64,000 bases of DNA. Source: Citrus sinensis (lineage: Eukaryota; Streptophyta; Magnoliopsida; Sapindales; Rutaceae). Below the pieces are notes generated by a model. The model had not been told where the DNA came from and ran no database searches. It was given only the letters and a program-made list of their open reading frames with translations. Positions 24,989 through 35,387 of this stretch are shown piece by piece (the stretch's first letter is position 1; every line of letters starts with the position of its first letter). Both the position numbers and the translations under genes were made by a program. The stretch lies in assembly GCF_022201045.2 (NCBI RefSeq), contig NC_068561.1:14595001-14659000 (forward strand), read 5' to 3'.

Positions 24989-25761
24989 GGGAAAAGGACA
25001 CAGAAACTCCCAACGTTTGAATAAGGGACACAAAATTCTTTAATGTTTCAAAAAAGACACTCAAACCTCCATTTGTTAATAGAAATTATAATTTTAAAGT
25101 GCAATTATCATTATACCCTTATAGCATATTAAAAAATAATTGTTTATTGTCAAATTTATTCTTATATTATTAATAAAATTACGAATATAACTTCATTATC
25201 CAATTTTTTCATTTAATTTTTGTCAAATTTTCTCTTCAAACTAAATAAATTTAATCCATTGCTCAAGAATAAAAATAAATTAAATTGATTACTAATATAA
25301 TAAAAATAACAATTCTCCATATGTCAATCTATTGGATATGTTATTTAGTACAATTAAGATTTTGTAATTATTGTTGTAACCAATTTTTTTTTATTTTGTT
25401 GATTATATAAGTTTAAATGGAGAATTGTTATGGAGAATTGTTATTTTTATTATATTAATAATCAATTTAATTTATTTTTATTATTGAGCAATGGATTAAA
25501 TTTATTTAGTTTGAAGAGAAAATTTAACAAAAATTAAATGGAAAAATTGGGTAATGAAGTTATATTCGTAATTTTATTAATAATATAGGAATAAATTGGA
25601 CAATGAACAATTATTTTTTAATGTGCTATAAGGGTATAATGGTAATTGCACTTTAAAATTATAATTTCTGTTAACAAATGGGGGTCTGAGTGTCTTTTTT
25701 GAAATATTAGGGGATTTTGTATCCCTTATTCAAACGTTGGAGGTCTCTGTGTTATTTTCCC
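24989..25761. mobile_element. MULE-type foldback MITE with 9-bp target duplication TAATAATAA
   Basis: Long near-palindrome centred at about 25375. The left end is GGGAAAAGGACACAGAAACT, the right end (reverse complement) GGGAAAATAACACAGAGACC. TAATAATAA lies on both sides (24980-24988, 25762-25770). The two arms of about 380 bp are near complements (for example TTGTTAATAG against CTGTTAACAA). There is no open frame. Transcription through it would give a long hairpin RNA. Confidence 0.85.
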
Positions 25762-25923
25762 TAATAATAATGCTATAGTTATAAAAGTTGGAATTACGAA
25801 TCTACATCAAGATTAAAAAGTTCAGTTTTCATAAATGTATATCTAAGAAAAATATAAAAAGTAGAATGTATATACGCAATTGGAATATGAACATTTTTAC
25901 ATTGAGATTTAGAGAATATTTGC

Positions 25924-28238
25924 GAGGGGCTAGGCTTGAGCTTTGGCCATCTCAGTGTGTGCTTTTCCTTCCATTCTTCTCTTCGAGGAGTTCCTCAAAT
26001 AATCTCCATACTTGATTTACTTGTACATACTTAGAGGTCTTTTGACTCATTTCATACGAAACTCTTGTCCTATTCTTGTCCGTTACAGCTCTGTGCTCAA
26101 TGCTCTTGAACTTCCCGTTGCTCAAAATCTGTTACGATGGTATTGAGTTAGAGCAAATTTATTAGATTCTCGTTGTTTTTACATCTTATTCAGTATTGAT
26201 ATGTGAAAAATTGCTGATATGATAGTCAAGTACCTCGATAACATCTCCAATGTTACACAACTAGAGCATCTGTAACTGGGTTAACTGGCACCCAACCTCT
26301 GTTGCGCTTGATCTGTAATCCGCTTGCATCATCTTCTTGTGTAAGAATGGTTATGGTGCTTGTGTCTGAGCGTGGACTTATCCCCAACACACCGTCTGGC
26401 CAGCAGCATGGAGTTTAATAGTTCACACGCAGAGCTTGTATGCTGCAGTGGATTGTCCGTCCCCATGATTGTAGAAATTGAACGTAAGAGCTCCTTTTCC
26501 AACATTTTTCGTTTCCTTTGAATATGCATCAATAATCTCTCCGTATCAATGCAACATTTTAATTCTAAGATGGAAAGTAGTCGTCAGATATGTTGGAGGG
26601 ATTATCAGTTTAATTGCTAAGATCTCTTGGGTTTATATAAAAGTTTCGGATTCCAATCCCGTCCGCAACAAAGCTTTTTTTTTGGGGGTAGTAATCTCTC
26701 CGTACCCATTCTCGATATTTTGCGTATGTTCCCGTCTCCGTCAAAATTATTTGAGAGAATTCTCATCCCCTCCCCGAATAATAACAGGGGATTCCCAAAG
26801 AACTAATACATTTTTTTTTTTCGATTTTGAGTTAATCATATTAAAATAAAAAATTCAAATAAAAGTAAAATTCGAAATATATCTTACATTAATATCCATT
26901 ACAAAAGTCACATACATTAAATTAGTAAATAACGCAGCATGCAAGGGATACAAACTATCATGATAAATTAATAGTCTAATACAAAATTGTTACAAATAAA
27001 ATCGAATTTAGATTCAAAATTAACTTTTTCAATGGTGGCGTGGGCACTTTATAAATGTGGACTATTCCCTTTACAACACAACAGTTAAATCAGAGCAAAT
27101 CAAGAGCAAATATTAGATTAGATTAGATTATATATTAAAATTGTGATTCGCTGTGGGCAATTATAACATCTAAAAATAAATAAAAAATAGATTTAAGTTT
27201 AAAATATTTAAAGAATAAAAAAATTAAAAAAATTTTGGGCTAATAGAATCTACTCGATCTTTTTAATTTCCTAAATAAAAATTTAGGACTTTAATTAGTT
27301 AATGAGGCCCAAAAGTTTCATAATATAAATATTTTGATATTTTTTATTTTTACCAATATTTATAATTTTATAATTTAAACTTTATTATTTATTTACTAGT
27401 AATTTTAAAAAATTAAAAATTAAAATGAAAAAATGGGTAGGGGATGAGGATTCCACCTCATCCCCGTCCTCTCCCCAAATAAGAAATTGGGTAAAAAAGT
27501 TTCTCCATCCCTTCTCCAAATAAAAAATTGGGTATGAAATTATTCTCATACCCTCTTCGAATGAAAAATATCCCCGAAAAAACCCGTCCCCATGAGGATT
27601 TTTGCTGTCCCTACTTAGTATATGCTATCATTAATAAAGAATTACCTCAAGCCCTTCGGTGTATTTGGCCAGAAATTGAGTTTCCGGTATTCAGTTGGGC
27701 AGACAAAAAGAATCAGTGCGTCTGACGAGTCCAGGATCTGTTGTTCAGAGACGACATATGCATGCCCATATCCTTGAATGTCATCAGATGGCATTGCGTA
27801 CTTATTCTTCCGTTCTAATGGTAGCTCACTACTAGCTCCAAAAACTCAGTGGTAGCTTTATTTGTATTCTGCCACACTTCCTCCACAACTCCATGATTCA
27901 CAACCTGCGAAGGAATTTCAGTTATTAAACTCTGTACAAAGATTGTATGCAATGTTCATAAGATCGACTTCTTTCTTATATACCTGAAAGAAGCCCCACT
28001 CTTTGCAAGCAAGATCCAGTTTGTCCAGCTCCTCCAGGTCTCCCATTGTGAGCCGTGACAAACCCATGACAGGAACCTCAGAAGAAAGATCAGACATGTC
28101 ATTCAACTGGGATCTGTCTTCTTGGTTTCTTACGTATCTTTCAGGAACCTGCAAAGGGTCCACCCTCACAGGCAGAGATGGCACATAAGTTGGTGCATCG
28201 ACATTTTTGTTGATGGTCTCATCGGAGTTTGAAGCCAT
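25924..28238 (-). pseudogene. Broken 2-oxoglutarate/Fe(II) dioxygenase (SRG1-like), paralogue of 29487-30823
   Basis: Four exon equivalents in the same order as the intact neighbour: exon 1 about 28238-27983 (MASNSDETINKNVDAPTYVP, KEWGFFQ), exon 2 about 27907-27655 (VVNHG; IQGYGHAYVVSEQQILD), exon 3 about 26530-26235, exon 4 about 26147-25940 (ILSNGKFKSIEHRAV). Lesions: an 11-bp insertion in exon 2 (about 27822-27838; GAGCTA duplicated around GTAGT), a +1 shift giving TAA in exon 3 (ALVV*), loss of about 60 bp in exon 4 between RVSY and the KKPQKMY equivalent, and an insertion-enlarged intron 2 (about 1.1 kb against 70 bp). Confidence 0.85.
26690..27613. mobile_element. hAT-like element fragment inside the dioxygenase pseudogene
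   Basis: Ends TTTTTGCTGTCCCTA at 27613 and carries GGGGATGAGGATTCC / CCCCGTCC words near both sides, like the hAT MITE at 19761-20431. A left terminus and an 8-bp target duplication could not be found, so it is either truncated or its left edge lies elsewhere. It occupies the intron 2 position of the pseudogene. Confidence 0.45.
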
Positions 28239-29486
28239 CTGTTCCTGATTAATGTTGTTGGTTCTGTTTCTTAATATTGAACCCAGCACTAGGTAGTCTT
28301 TTTTATAATATGGTGCTCTACAGACCTTTGATCGCCTAAAAAGAAACCCTGATATTTTCTCAATTAAATAAAAAGAAAAACTGTGGAAAATGTGGACCGT
28401 GCTTCCTCTTCTATATAATACATTAGTTTACCAGATCAATTTGCTGAATATGCTTTATGTGTTGCCTTATTTTAGTATTCAGTAACTTTGGAGCTTTTGC
28501 TGTGTTGACTTGGTTATTTACTAAGTTGGAGGTATGAAGCTTTCACTACTTGTATCAATTTAGTGTTTGTGGAGCTTTCAAGCTTTCGTGTTTTGGCTTA
28601 ATTGAGTGTTTTGAGCTTCTCTTGAAACCTCATTAATCTTGGTCATTGTTGCTGTGTGTTCTTGTCATTTGTGTAAAGTCTGAAAGGAGAATATCCTGCA
28701 TCTTCACGGTATTTTTCCCGTCATTTTCAATATTGTGTACTAACAAACTGACCTGCAAACGACAGCCGTTGGCATTTCACACAAATCTAACACGGGACAC
28801 CCTTAAAAGAAGTTTCTTATTGGTAAAAATAACAGCTAATTAAGTATGTTTTGGCTGAGGATCTTAAGCATAGAAAATGTTCATCTGAAAAAGACTTTAC
28901 AAGTGGGTACTGATGCATGCCGCATGATGTTAAAAATCTAAATTTTACTTTTTGGACCTCATGATTAATTGAATTACTGCATTGTCTCTCTAGCAACTAA
29001 GACATTTTCCAACTACTTTAAGCTTTGTTTTTAAATACTCTTTGAGGATGTGTGCGGATTGACAGCTAGTAACTCTATATCATGTGAAGCTGTGGATTAA
29101 ATGCGGACCATAATAGCATCTCAATATCAGAAGAGCCTTAGCCCCAGAACCTGGCGTCAGTTTTACCGCATGGCTTTCAATACTGGTTCTTGCCTGTAAC
29201 ATCTTCTATCTATTTGGTTTTGAATTTATACAGTACTAATGAGAGTCCATGTGGACTTGATTAACAGCACTGTTACTTGGTCAATAAAAAACCCAAAAAA
29301 AAAAAAAATCGAGTAGAATATAGTGAGGAGAAAGAGTAGTTGGGTTAGATTTGGGTTGAAACAGACTGAACTTAAGGAAGTGAAATCATTTATCTTCTAC
29401 ATTAAATAATATACGTTCAGAAAGAGTGTAAGAGACCCACATATGGAAAAGAAACCATTTCTAAAACTGGAATTTAGAAATATGTG
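28239..29486. other. Spacer between the dioxygenase pseudogene and the intact copy
   Basis: Upstream part (28290-28420) resembles the region upstream of the intact copy (30880-31000), for example ACAGACCTTTGATC against ACAAGCCTGTGATC and TATTTTCTCAATT against TATTTCCTCAATT, so the duplication included the promoter. No gene is supported between 28300 and 29486. Confidence 0.4.
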
Positions 29487-30823
29487 CTAAGCTTCAAACT
29501 CTACCATCTCTGTATGAGCCTTTCCGTCCATTTTTCTCTTCATGGCGCTCCTTAGATAATCTCCAAACCTCACTTTCTTGTACATTTTTTGAGGCTTCTT
29601 AGAATCTAGAAGATGTTCTAATGGCTCAACCCCTACGTCATCAAGAGGACAAATAAATGATACATAAGAAATTCTTGCCTTGTTTTCATTTGCCACGGCC
29701 CTGTGCTCAATGCTCTTGTACTTCCCGTTGCTCAAAATCTGTCAGTTCAGTATGAGATAAGTTTTTTGAAATGGCTTTTGCATAACAATTTCATTCAAGT
29801 TTGGCCTTAGGAAAAAAAATACCTCAATTACATCCCCAACATTCACAACTAGAGCATCTGTAACTGGCTTGACTGGCACCCAAAATCCATTGTGCTTGAT
29901 CTGTAACCCCTTTATATCTTCTTCTTGCATAAGAATGGTTATCGTGCTTGTGTCCGAGTGTGGACTAATTCCCAGTACGTCATCTGGCCTGCAGCATGCA
30001 GGGTAATAGTTCACGCGCAGAGCCTGCAGATCATTGTACAGTCCCAGGAAGGCATCCTCATCCATCCCCATGATTGTAGAAACTGAACGTAAGATCTTTT
30101 CGCCAACACTTTTAACTCCCTTTGAATATGCATCAATGGTCTTTCTGCAGTAAACCAATTATTTGATTAACAGATGGGTAGTAGTTTTATATAACTCTGC
30201 TAAAGTTGACTTACTTGAATCCCTCCGGGGTGATTGGCCAAAGCTTGAACTTCCGATATTGAGTAGGGTAAACAACAAGAATCAGAGCATCTGACCAGTC
30301 GAGTATCTGCTCTTCGGAGACCACATATGCATGCCCATATCCTTGAATGTCATCGGCAGGCATTGCATACTTGTTCTTCTCTTGCAATGGAAGCTCAAAA
30401 AATTCAGAGGCAGCATTCTTCATATTCTGGAAAACTTCTTTGGCCACTCCATGATTCACAACCTGAAAAGGAACTTGCGTTATTAAAATTTATGCAAAGA
30501 TGGTATCGGTATTTAATGGTCCTACGATAAGCTTCTTTCTTTTGTACCTGAAAGAAGCCCCACTCTTTGCAAGCAAGATCCAGTTTTTTCAGTTCCTCAA
30601 TGTCACCAGCTGAGAGCAGTGCTAAATCTATAACAGGAATCTCGGAAGACAGATGTGACATGTCATTCATTAGGGGTCCATCTTCTTGGTTTCTGACATA
30701 TCTTTCAGGAACATGCAAAGGGTCGTTCTTTACCATTTCTTGAACATTCGGCACAGGCAGAGATGGTGCATAAGTAGGTGCATCCACATTTTCTATTATG
30801 CTGTCATCTGTGATTGAACTCAT
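29487..30823 (-). CDS. SRG1-like: 2-oxoglutarate/Fe(II)-dependent dioxygenase, SRG1/norcoclaurine synthase-like
   Basis: Four exons: 30823-30548, 30462-30215, 30144-29823, 29738-29487, giving 365 aa, the usual size for this group. Cytosolic oxidases of this DOXC-type family act in specialised metabolism; the substrate cannot be read from sequence. An N-terminal DIOX_N-type domain has DLACKEWGFFQVVNHGV. The Fe(II) ligands are H237 and D239 (SPHSDTST) and H294 (IEHRAV); R304-x-S306 (ARIS) would bind 2-oxoglutarate. All catalytic residues are present. The start is MSSITDDS at 30823. It forms a tandem pair with the broken copy at 25924-28238. Confidence 0.93.
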
Positions 30824-31669
30824 GTCTTAAAGATTGTTGCTTCTATTACCTCGTATTGAACCAGGCGGTACTCATACTTATACTACAAGCCTGTGATCAG
30901 AGACATTAATTGTTAGCTAAAGGGATCTTGTTATTTCCTCAATTCAAGATTCCCTCCAAGTACAACTTTTGGAACCGTTTTCCTTGTTTAAACTAGATTT
31001 TCAGATGCATAATATATTAGTTTAATATGTAAAATTTGTCTAATTTAAGTGTCCTCTAACTTTGATTGGCACTTGGCCGGAAACTCCAGGGAGAACAGCC
31101 TTCGTTTTCAACCTTAAGTTAGTGTTTTGTTGCTTTCAAGCTTTTCTCTGTTGCCTTTGTTTTAATATTTTGGAGCTCATCTAATCTCAGCTCTGGTCTT
31201 AGTAGGTGTGTGTTCTGTTCTTGGCGTTTGGGTCAAGTCTGAGACGATAATTTCTTGCAATCATTCTCATTTTGTACTCTATTACCCTAAAATAATGGGT
31301 CCCTCTTTTAGAATATTATCAATGCTGGATAAAACCATGACTGAATGTCTTAAACAGGAAACCCAGTGATGCGGGTTGTTTGATGATAATACCAAATGTA
31401 AGTTGTAATTTTGGGTCACCATCTTTTTGAAATCACACGATATAGAATAATTCTATGCACCAAAAGGTAATAAGAAATTAGATCACACTCCATCTATCAA
31501 TAGAGCAGAGTACATTACCCTACAAGGCCATGATAAACCTGTCATCTATTAAAGAGAAATTTAAACTGGAAACAATCCAAATTTCAACTAAGATTCCCGG
31601 AGAACTGCCTTATGCTTTTGTACTTCCTTGCAGGTGCAAGTCATGACAAGTTTCTTACCTTCCCTTGTG
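30824..31669. promoter_or_regulatory. Upstream region of the dioxygenase and 3' flank of the thaumatin-like gene
   Basis: Contains the dioxygenase promoter (minus strand) and the thaumatin-like gene's 3' end. No TATA box or poly(A) signal is assigned. Nothing else coding seen. Confidence 0.35.
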
Positions 31670-32506
31670 TTATTTGGGAGGGCAGAAAGTGACGACATAT
31701 CTTGAAGCTCTGCATTTGTTGAGACTGGAAGAGTCATCAAATGCATAACTATAAGCCTTTGGGCATATAGCCTTGAATAGATTTGCAAAAAGTGTAGGCT
31801 TGCAAGTCTTCGGATTTGCGTACTGCCCTGTGCAGCAATACTTAGCCGATTGCATAGCCAAGCAGGCACTTTTGCAACCAACCACCTTGCCTCCTACCTT
31901 GACTTCCAATGCCGACGGGCAGCAAATGTTCAGATCAGCATCACACGACGCAACACCACAGCCAATTCCACCACCAACAGGCTTCATCGACACAGGCAAG
32001 TTAAAGCCATCAACTAAACTCACATCGTAGAAATGCAAAGGTGAAGCAGATGAACCAAGTGTCATTTCAACCACAGTAGCCGGGGGAGCACCACCAGTGC
32101 CTTGGCAATGAAGTTGCGCAGAACAGTCTCCGGTATCACACGAGCCTTTCCCATTACTGTCAAAACGACAACCTTGCCTTCCCCATATCCTCCCCGACCA
32201 CTTTTCAGGCACATCAAGGACTACTTCCTCCCCACTGCTAAGCTTGAAACCACCATTGTTCGGGGTCGGATGACCTGCACCGCCAAGTATTCCAGGCCAC
32301 AAATTTTCCTGACAGTTGTTCACGACTATGAGTTGAGCCCCATCTGCAAGACAAAAACATCAGCATGTATAAACACAATCAGTAATTCACTAGCGGGGAT
32401 TAAACCCATCAAAAACGTTTTACCAGTTGAACCAACTAGTACCTGTAATGGAGAAGGAGATCAAGAGATGAAAGAGAAGGGGGGAGAAGATTGAATAAGT
32501 TGCCAT
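31670..32506 (-). CDS. Thaumatin-like protein (PR-5 family)
   Basis: Two exons: 32506-32443 and 32343-31670, giving 245 aa. Exon 1 encodes a secretory signal peptide ([20 protein letters not shown]). The mature chain starts about [20 protein letters not shown] and has the thaumatin pattern: a Cys-rich core (about 17 Cys by eye against the usual 16), [16 protein letters not shown] lining the acidic cleft, [19 protein letters not shown] and the terminal [10 protein letters not shown]. The family is apoplastic or vacuolar, defence- or ripening-related, and some members bind beta-glucan. The split donor G completes the Asp codon at the exon join. The substrate or expression pattern cannot be inferred. 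Confidence 0.94.
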
Positions 32507-33700
32507 TGTTGCAGTTGAGTTTCTGAATTGTTTTTGGAAAATGCTGCCTATAAAATGAGTAGTGAAGAGAGTAGTGCTCAGTGGGAACTTGAGTTACCAA
32601 ATATGGAGGCACAAGTTTAGGTTGAGATAACCGCTAGCTTTTTAAACTTGCAGTAACGGTTGTTGCCACTTGATCACTTTTGATTTCTTTATGTATTTAT
32701 TGTTCCTATTTTTATCCAATATTGTTATTCTTTCAACTTTAACTTTCCTAATGTAGGGCGTATATGCATTTCTTCCAATTGGGGGTTTCTTTTCTTTTTA
32801 TCAATTAGATCATGTTCATTAAATTAACAATGGGTTCTTCTTTTGTTATTAAGAAACTTATGTGGGTAATCTAATATCATGTGATGCGAAGAAAAAATAT
32901 GATTAAACAGAATCATTTGAAAAGATAAAGGTTAAGTGAGTTGAGGTGGCATGATTATGCTTCTCACTTTGCTGTACGAGGCCGCGTAAGCTCTTATCTT
33001 TTGTGTCTAAGAAGCATAATTCTATGTTTGGTAAAAGCCAAATAAATATATGATCTATTCTATTTTAAAGCTACAAAAGCTTACCATATTTGAAAAAAAG
33101 GGGAAAAAAGGAAAATATATATTGTAACTTTATGCATTACATATATTTTAGTAATCTAGATATTTATAATAATACTTAAATTTTCTTTAAGTGTAAGTGA
33201 GTGATTTTTAAGCAGTTTTACTTGACTAGCCACCTGAATTCGACTATTAAGAAGGTTAAGGGGTTAAAAGTAAATTTGGGCTTTACTTAATTCAACCCAT
33301 TCAAACAACTTCAATTAAGTGTCAAACTTTTTTAATTATTTTATAATTTATTTTAGTGACTCTAAGCTTAATGGTACTTTTATTTTATGGATTGGATAAT
33401 CAAAATCCAAAATCATTGATAGTATTTATTTAACAAAATAGAAATAGGAATGTGAATCATTTTAGTAGAGCCTACAAATAGGGGTCGGATATTGATGCAA
33501 TACTTGTGCATCAAAACGGGTTCGAGTGGTACCATTGCTGTGACTCCTCTTTCTCTACTCCTAATTATATCTTCTATGCTAGTGATGGACTGTGTTATAG
33601 TAAAATTGATCAAGTTGAGCCTGATTAAGGTGAATCTCAATAAAATTATGATTATAAATATATCAGTAGAATTATAAGATACTAAAAAAAATCACATTAA
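32507..33700. other. Promoter of the thaumatin-like gene and intergenic DNA
   Basis: Proximal 100 bp is the thaumatin-like leader. A short inverted repeat (ATTATGCTTCT at about 32953 and AGAAGCATAAT at about 33010) suggests a small MITE remnant. No gene supported. Confidence 0.4.
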
Positions 33701-33997
33701 TTTGAAAATCTATTTCCATTAATAGTGTGTTTACTAACCAGTAATGCTGGAATGAGAATAGAATGGAATCATAATGGGTTAGAATTATAATGAGAAATGA
33801 GAATCAGAATAAATTATTTACTTTAACTGTGAAAATCGAAACCGGTATGAACTATATTACCATTGATGTGTTTACCTTATCTTAGAATCAGTATTGATTA
33901 TTGCAAATTACTAAAATTCACCTTAGTGGATTATTGTCATTATTTATAATAATAATAATATTATTATATCATCATCAACAACAACAATAAATTTTTC

Positions 33998-34000
<3 letters not shown>

Positions 34001-34044
<44 letters not shown>
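34001..34044. repeat. (TAA)n microsatellite
   Basis: Near-perfect ATA/TAA trinucleotide run of roughly 14-15 units. Confidence 0.95.
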
Positions 34045-34159
34045 GGAAGGATAAAATCAAAATTTCAAGAATTAAGTGGGGGTAGTATAATCACTGTGAA
34101 TGAGATTCATATTCTCACATCTTCCCATAAAAATGAAATCTTTAGTAATTATTTTCAAT

Positions 34160-34320
34160 TCGATAACGCTACATGTACCAAATATTAATTACAAAACTTA
34201 TCCCAAGTGATGCGGCAGCTGATATGGCATCCCACTTATAAGTTTATTCTAAATTAAATAGACCCCTCTAAAATAATTTATTTTAAAGCAAATCCCTTTA
34301 TTCCTTTTACAACTAAAAGT
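34160..34320. repeat. Dispersed repeat, inverted partner at 50960-51125
   Basis: Shares with the reverse complement of 50960-51125 words such as TAAGTTTATTCTAAATTAAA / TATAAGTTTATTTTAAATTA, TAGACCCCTCTAAAA and GCAGCTGATAT. The two copies face each other across 16.6 kb. Confidence 0.7.
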
Positions 34321-34745
34321 CTTTTGCTCTATCGTTTTTAGCCTGGTTGGAAACTGAACAGAGACGAATAGAGAGAGAAAGTTCAGGGAGAGCAAAGTTT
34401 TCGGTTTCTTCTCACTCATGATAAGTTTGTAATTCCTACCAAACTATTTTACTAGCACTCAACAATATCATGTATTTATTGATTCCTTTTTGTTTATTTT
34501 TATTATTTATCACGTATTTACATTATTTTTTTGTGTGATTGAGATAGTAGATTTGGGTCAAAAGAATAAGAGGACTGATGGCGGTGTATAAATCTGGTAA
34601 AAGATGGTTTGTATTCGGTGGTATCATCTCATCGCTTTCCAATTTGCTTGGTTAGTCTGTTGCCTCTTGTATTATTGCTTTTGTTTTCTAAATGATTTTG
34701 ATTTTCCTTCCTAAATAAAAATAATAAGAATAAAGATTTCATTTT

Positions 34746-35376
34746 TGTTAGGAAATTAGTGGGTGAAGCAAGACCACAGTTAACATGAAATTGGAAGAAA
34801 AAATAAAAAACAAGCAGAAAGAGGACACTAGAATTACGTGGTTCGGCTTTTGTCCTACATCCACGGGCTAAAACAAAAGGAAAATATTTTACTAGTGATA
34901 TGAGGATTACAAGTATTGTAATATTTTGGCACATTTTCCAGAACCCCAATACACCCAATCTCTCACTCACTAGACTCACAAGAGCTTTATAATTTTAAGC
35001 TCTTAAAATCACTCAAGCTCTCTGCTTTCTCTCATAAAAATTGAATGCAAAAACCAAATGGGGAGCTCTCCATTTTTATAGCCAAAATTGGCTATTAAAA
35101 TATTATTTTTTTTCTCACCGCCATTATCTTCTTCATTCTTCTTTTTCCTTCTTCAAAAAACGTTGCTGCCAAATTTCATTTTTTTTCTTTGTCTTTGTTC
35201 AAGTTTGGCAGTTTCAATTATTTCCTTTTCTTCTTCCTTGTTTTCTTTGGGCGACACCTTTCCCCTTCAATATTTGCTGCTTCAAAGTTTCTTCATTCTT
35301 CTAGATTGGTGGTTGTCAAAGCCAATTTGAACTTGGCTTGTTAAAGCCACTGGCTTTGTCAGCCATTATTTTGATA
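34746..35376 (-). repeat. 3' LTR of the Copia element
   Basis: Plus-strand text starts TGTTAGGAAATTAGTGGG and ends CAGCCATTATTTTGATA (the terminal CA has become TA). It contains GAGGATTACAAGTATTGTAATATTTTGG, the uninterrupted version of the site where a hAT sits in the other LTR; the 20-base core is ACAAGTATTGTAATATTTTG. Confidence 0.88.
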
Positions 35377-35387
35377 TTCTCCCACTT
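35377..35387 (-). other. Polypurine tract of the Copia element
   Basis: Minus-strand AAGTGGGAGAA directly precedes the 3' LTR. In Copia elements this primes plus-strand DNA synthesis. Confidence 0.75.

Larger units (their letters stand above)
33701..34745. other. Repeat-rich intergenic DNA left of the Copia insertion
   Basis: 33720-34140 has repeat-like text (TGTTTACTAACCAGTAATGC) and a (TAA)n microsatellite at 34001-34044. 34160-34320 is an inverted copy of 50960-51125. 34540-34740 was contiguous with 45516 before the Copia element inserted. No coding domain recognised. Confidence 0.45.

Noticed and set aside
34540-34740. Possible exon left of the Copia insertion
   Set aside because: No readable domain and no splice partner across the insertion at 45521 onward.
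35041-35330. Two overlapping Phe-rich plus-strand frames
   Set aside because: Low-complexity T-rich sequence of the Copia 3' LTR; a similar pattern appears in the other LTR at 45330.
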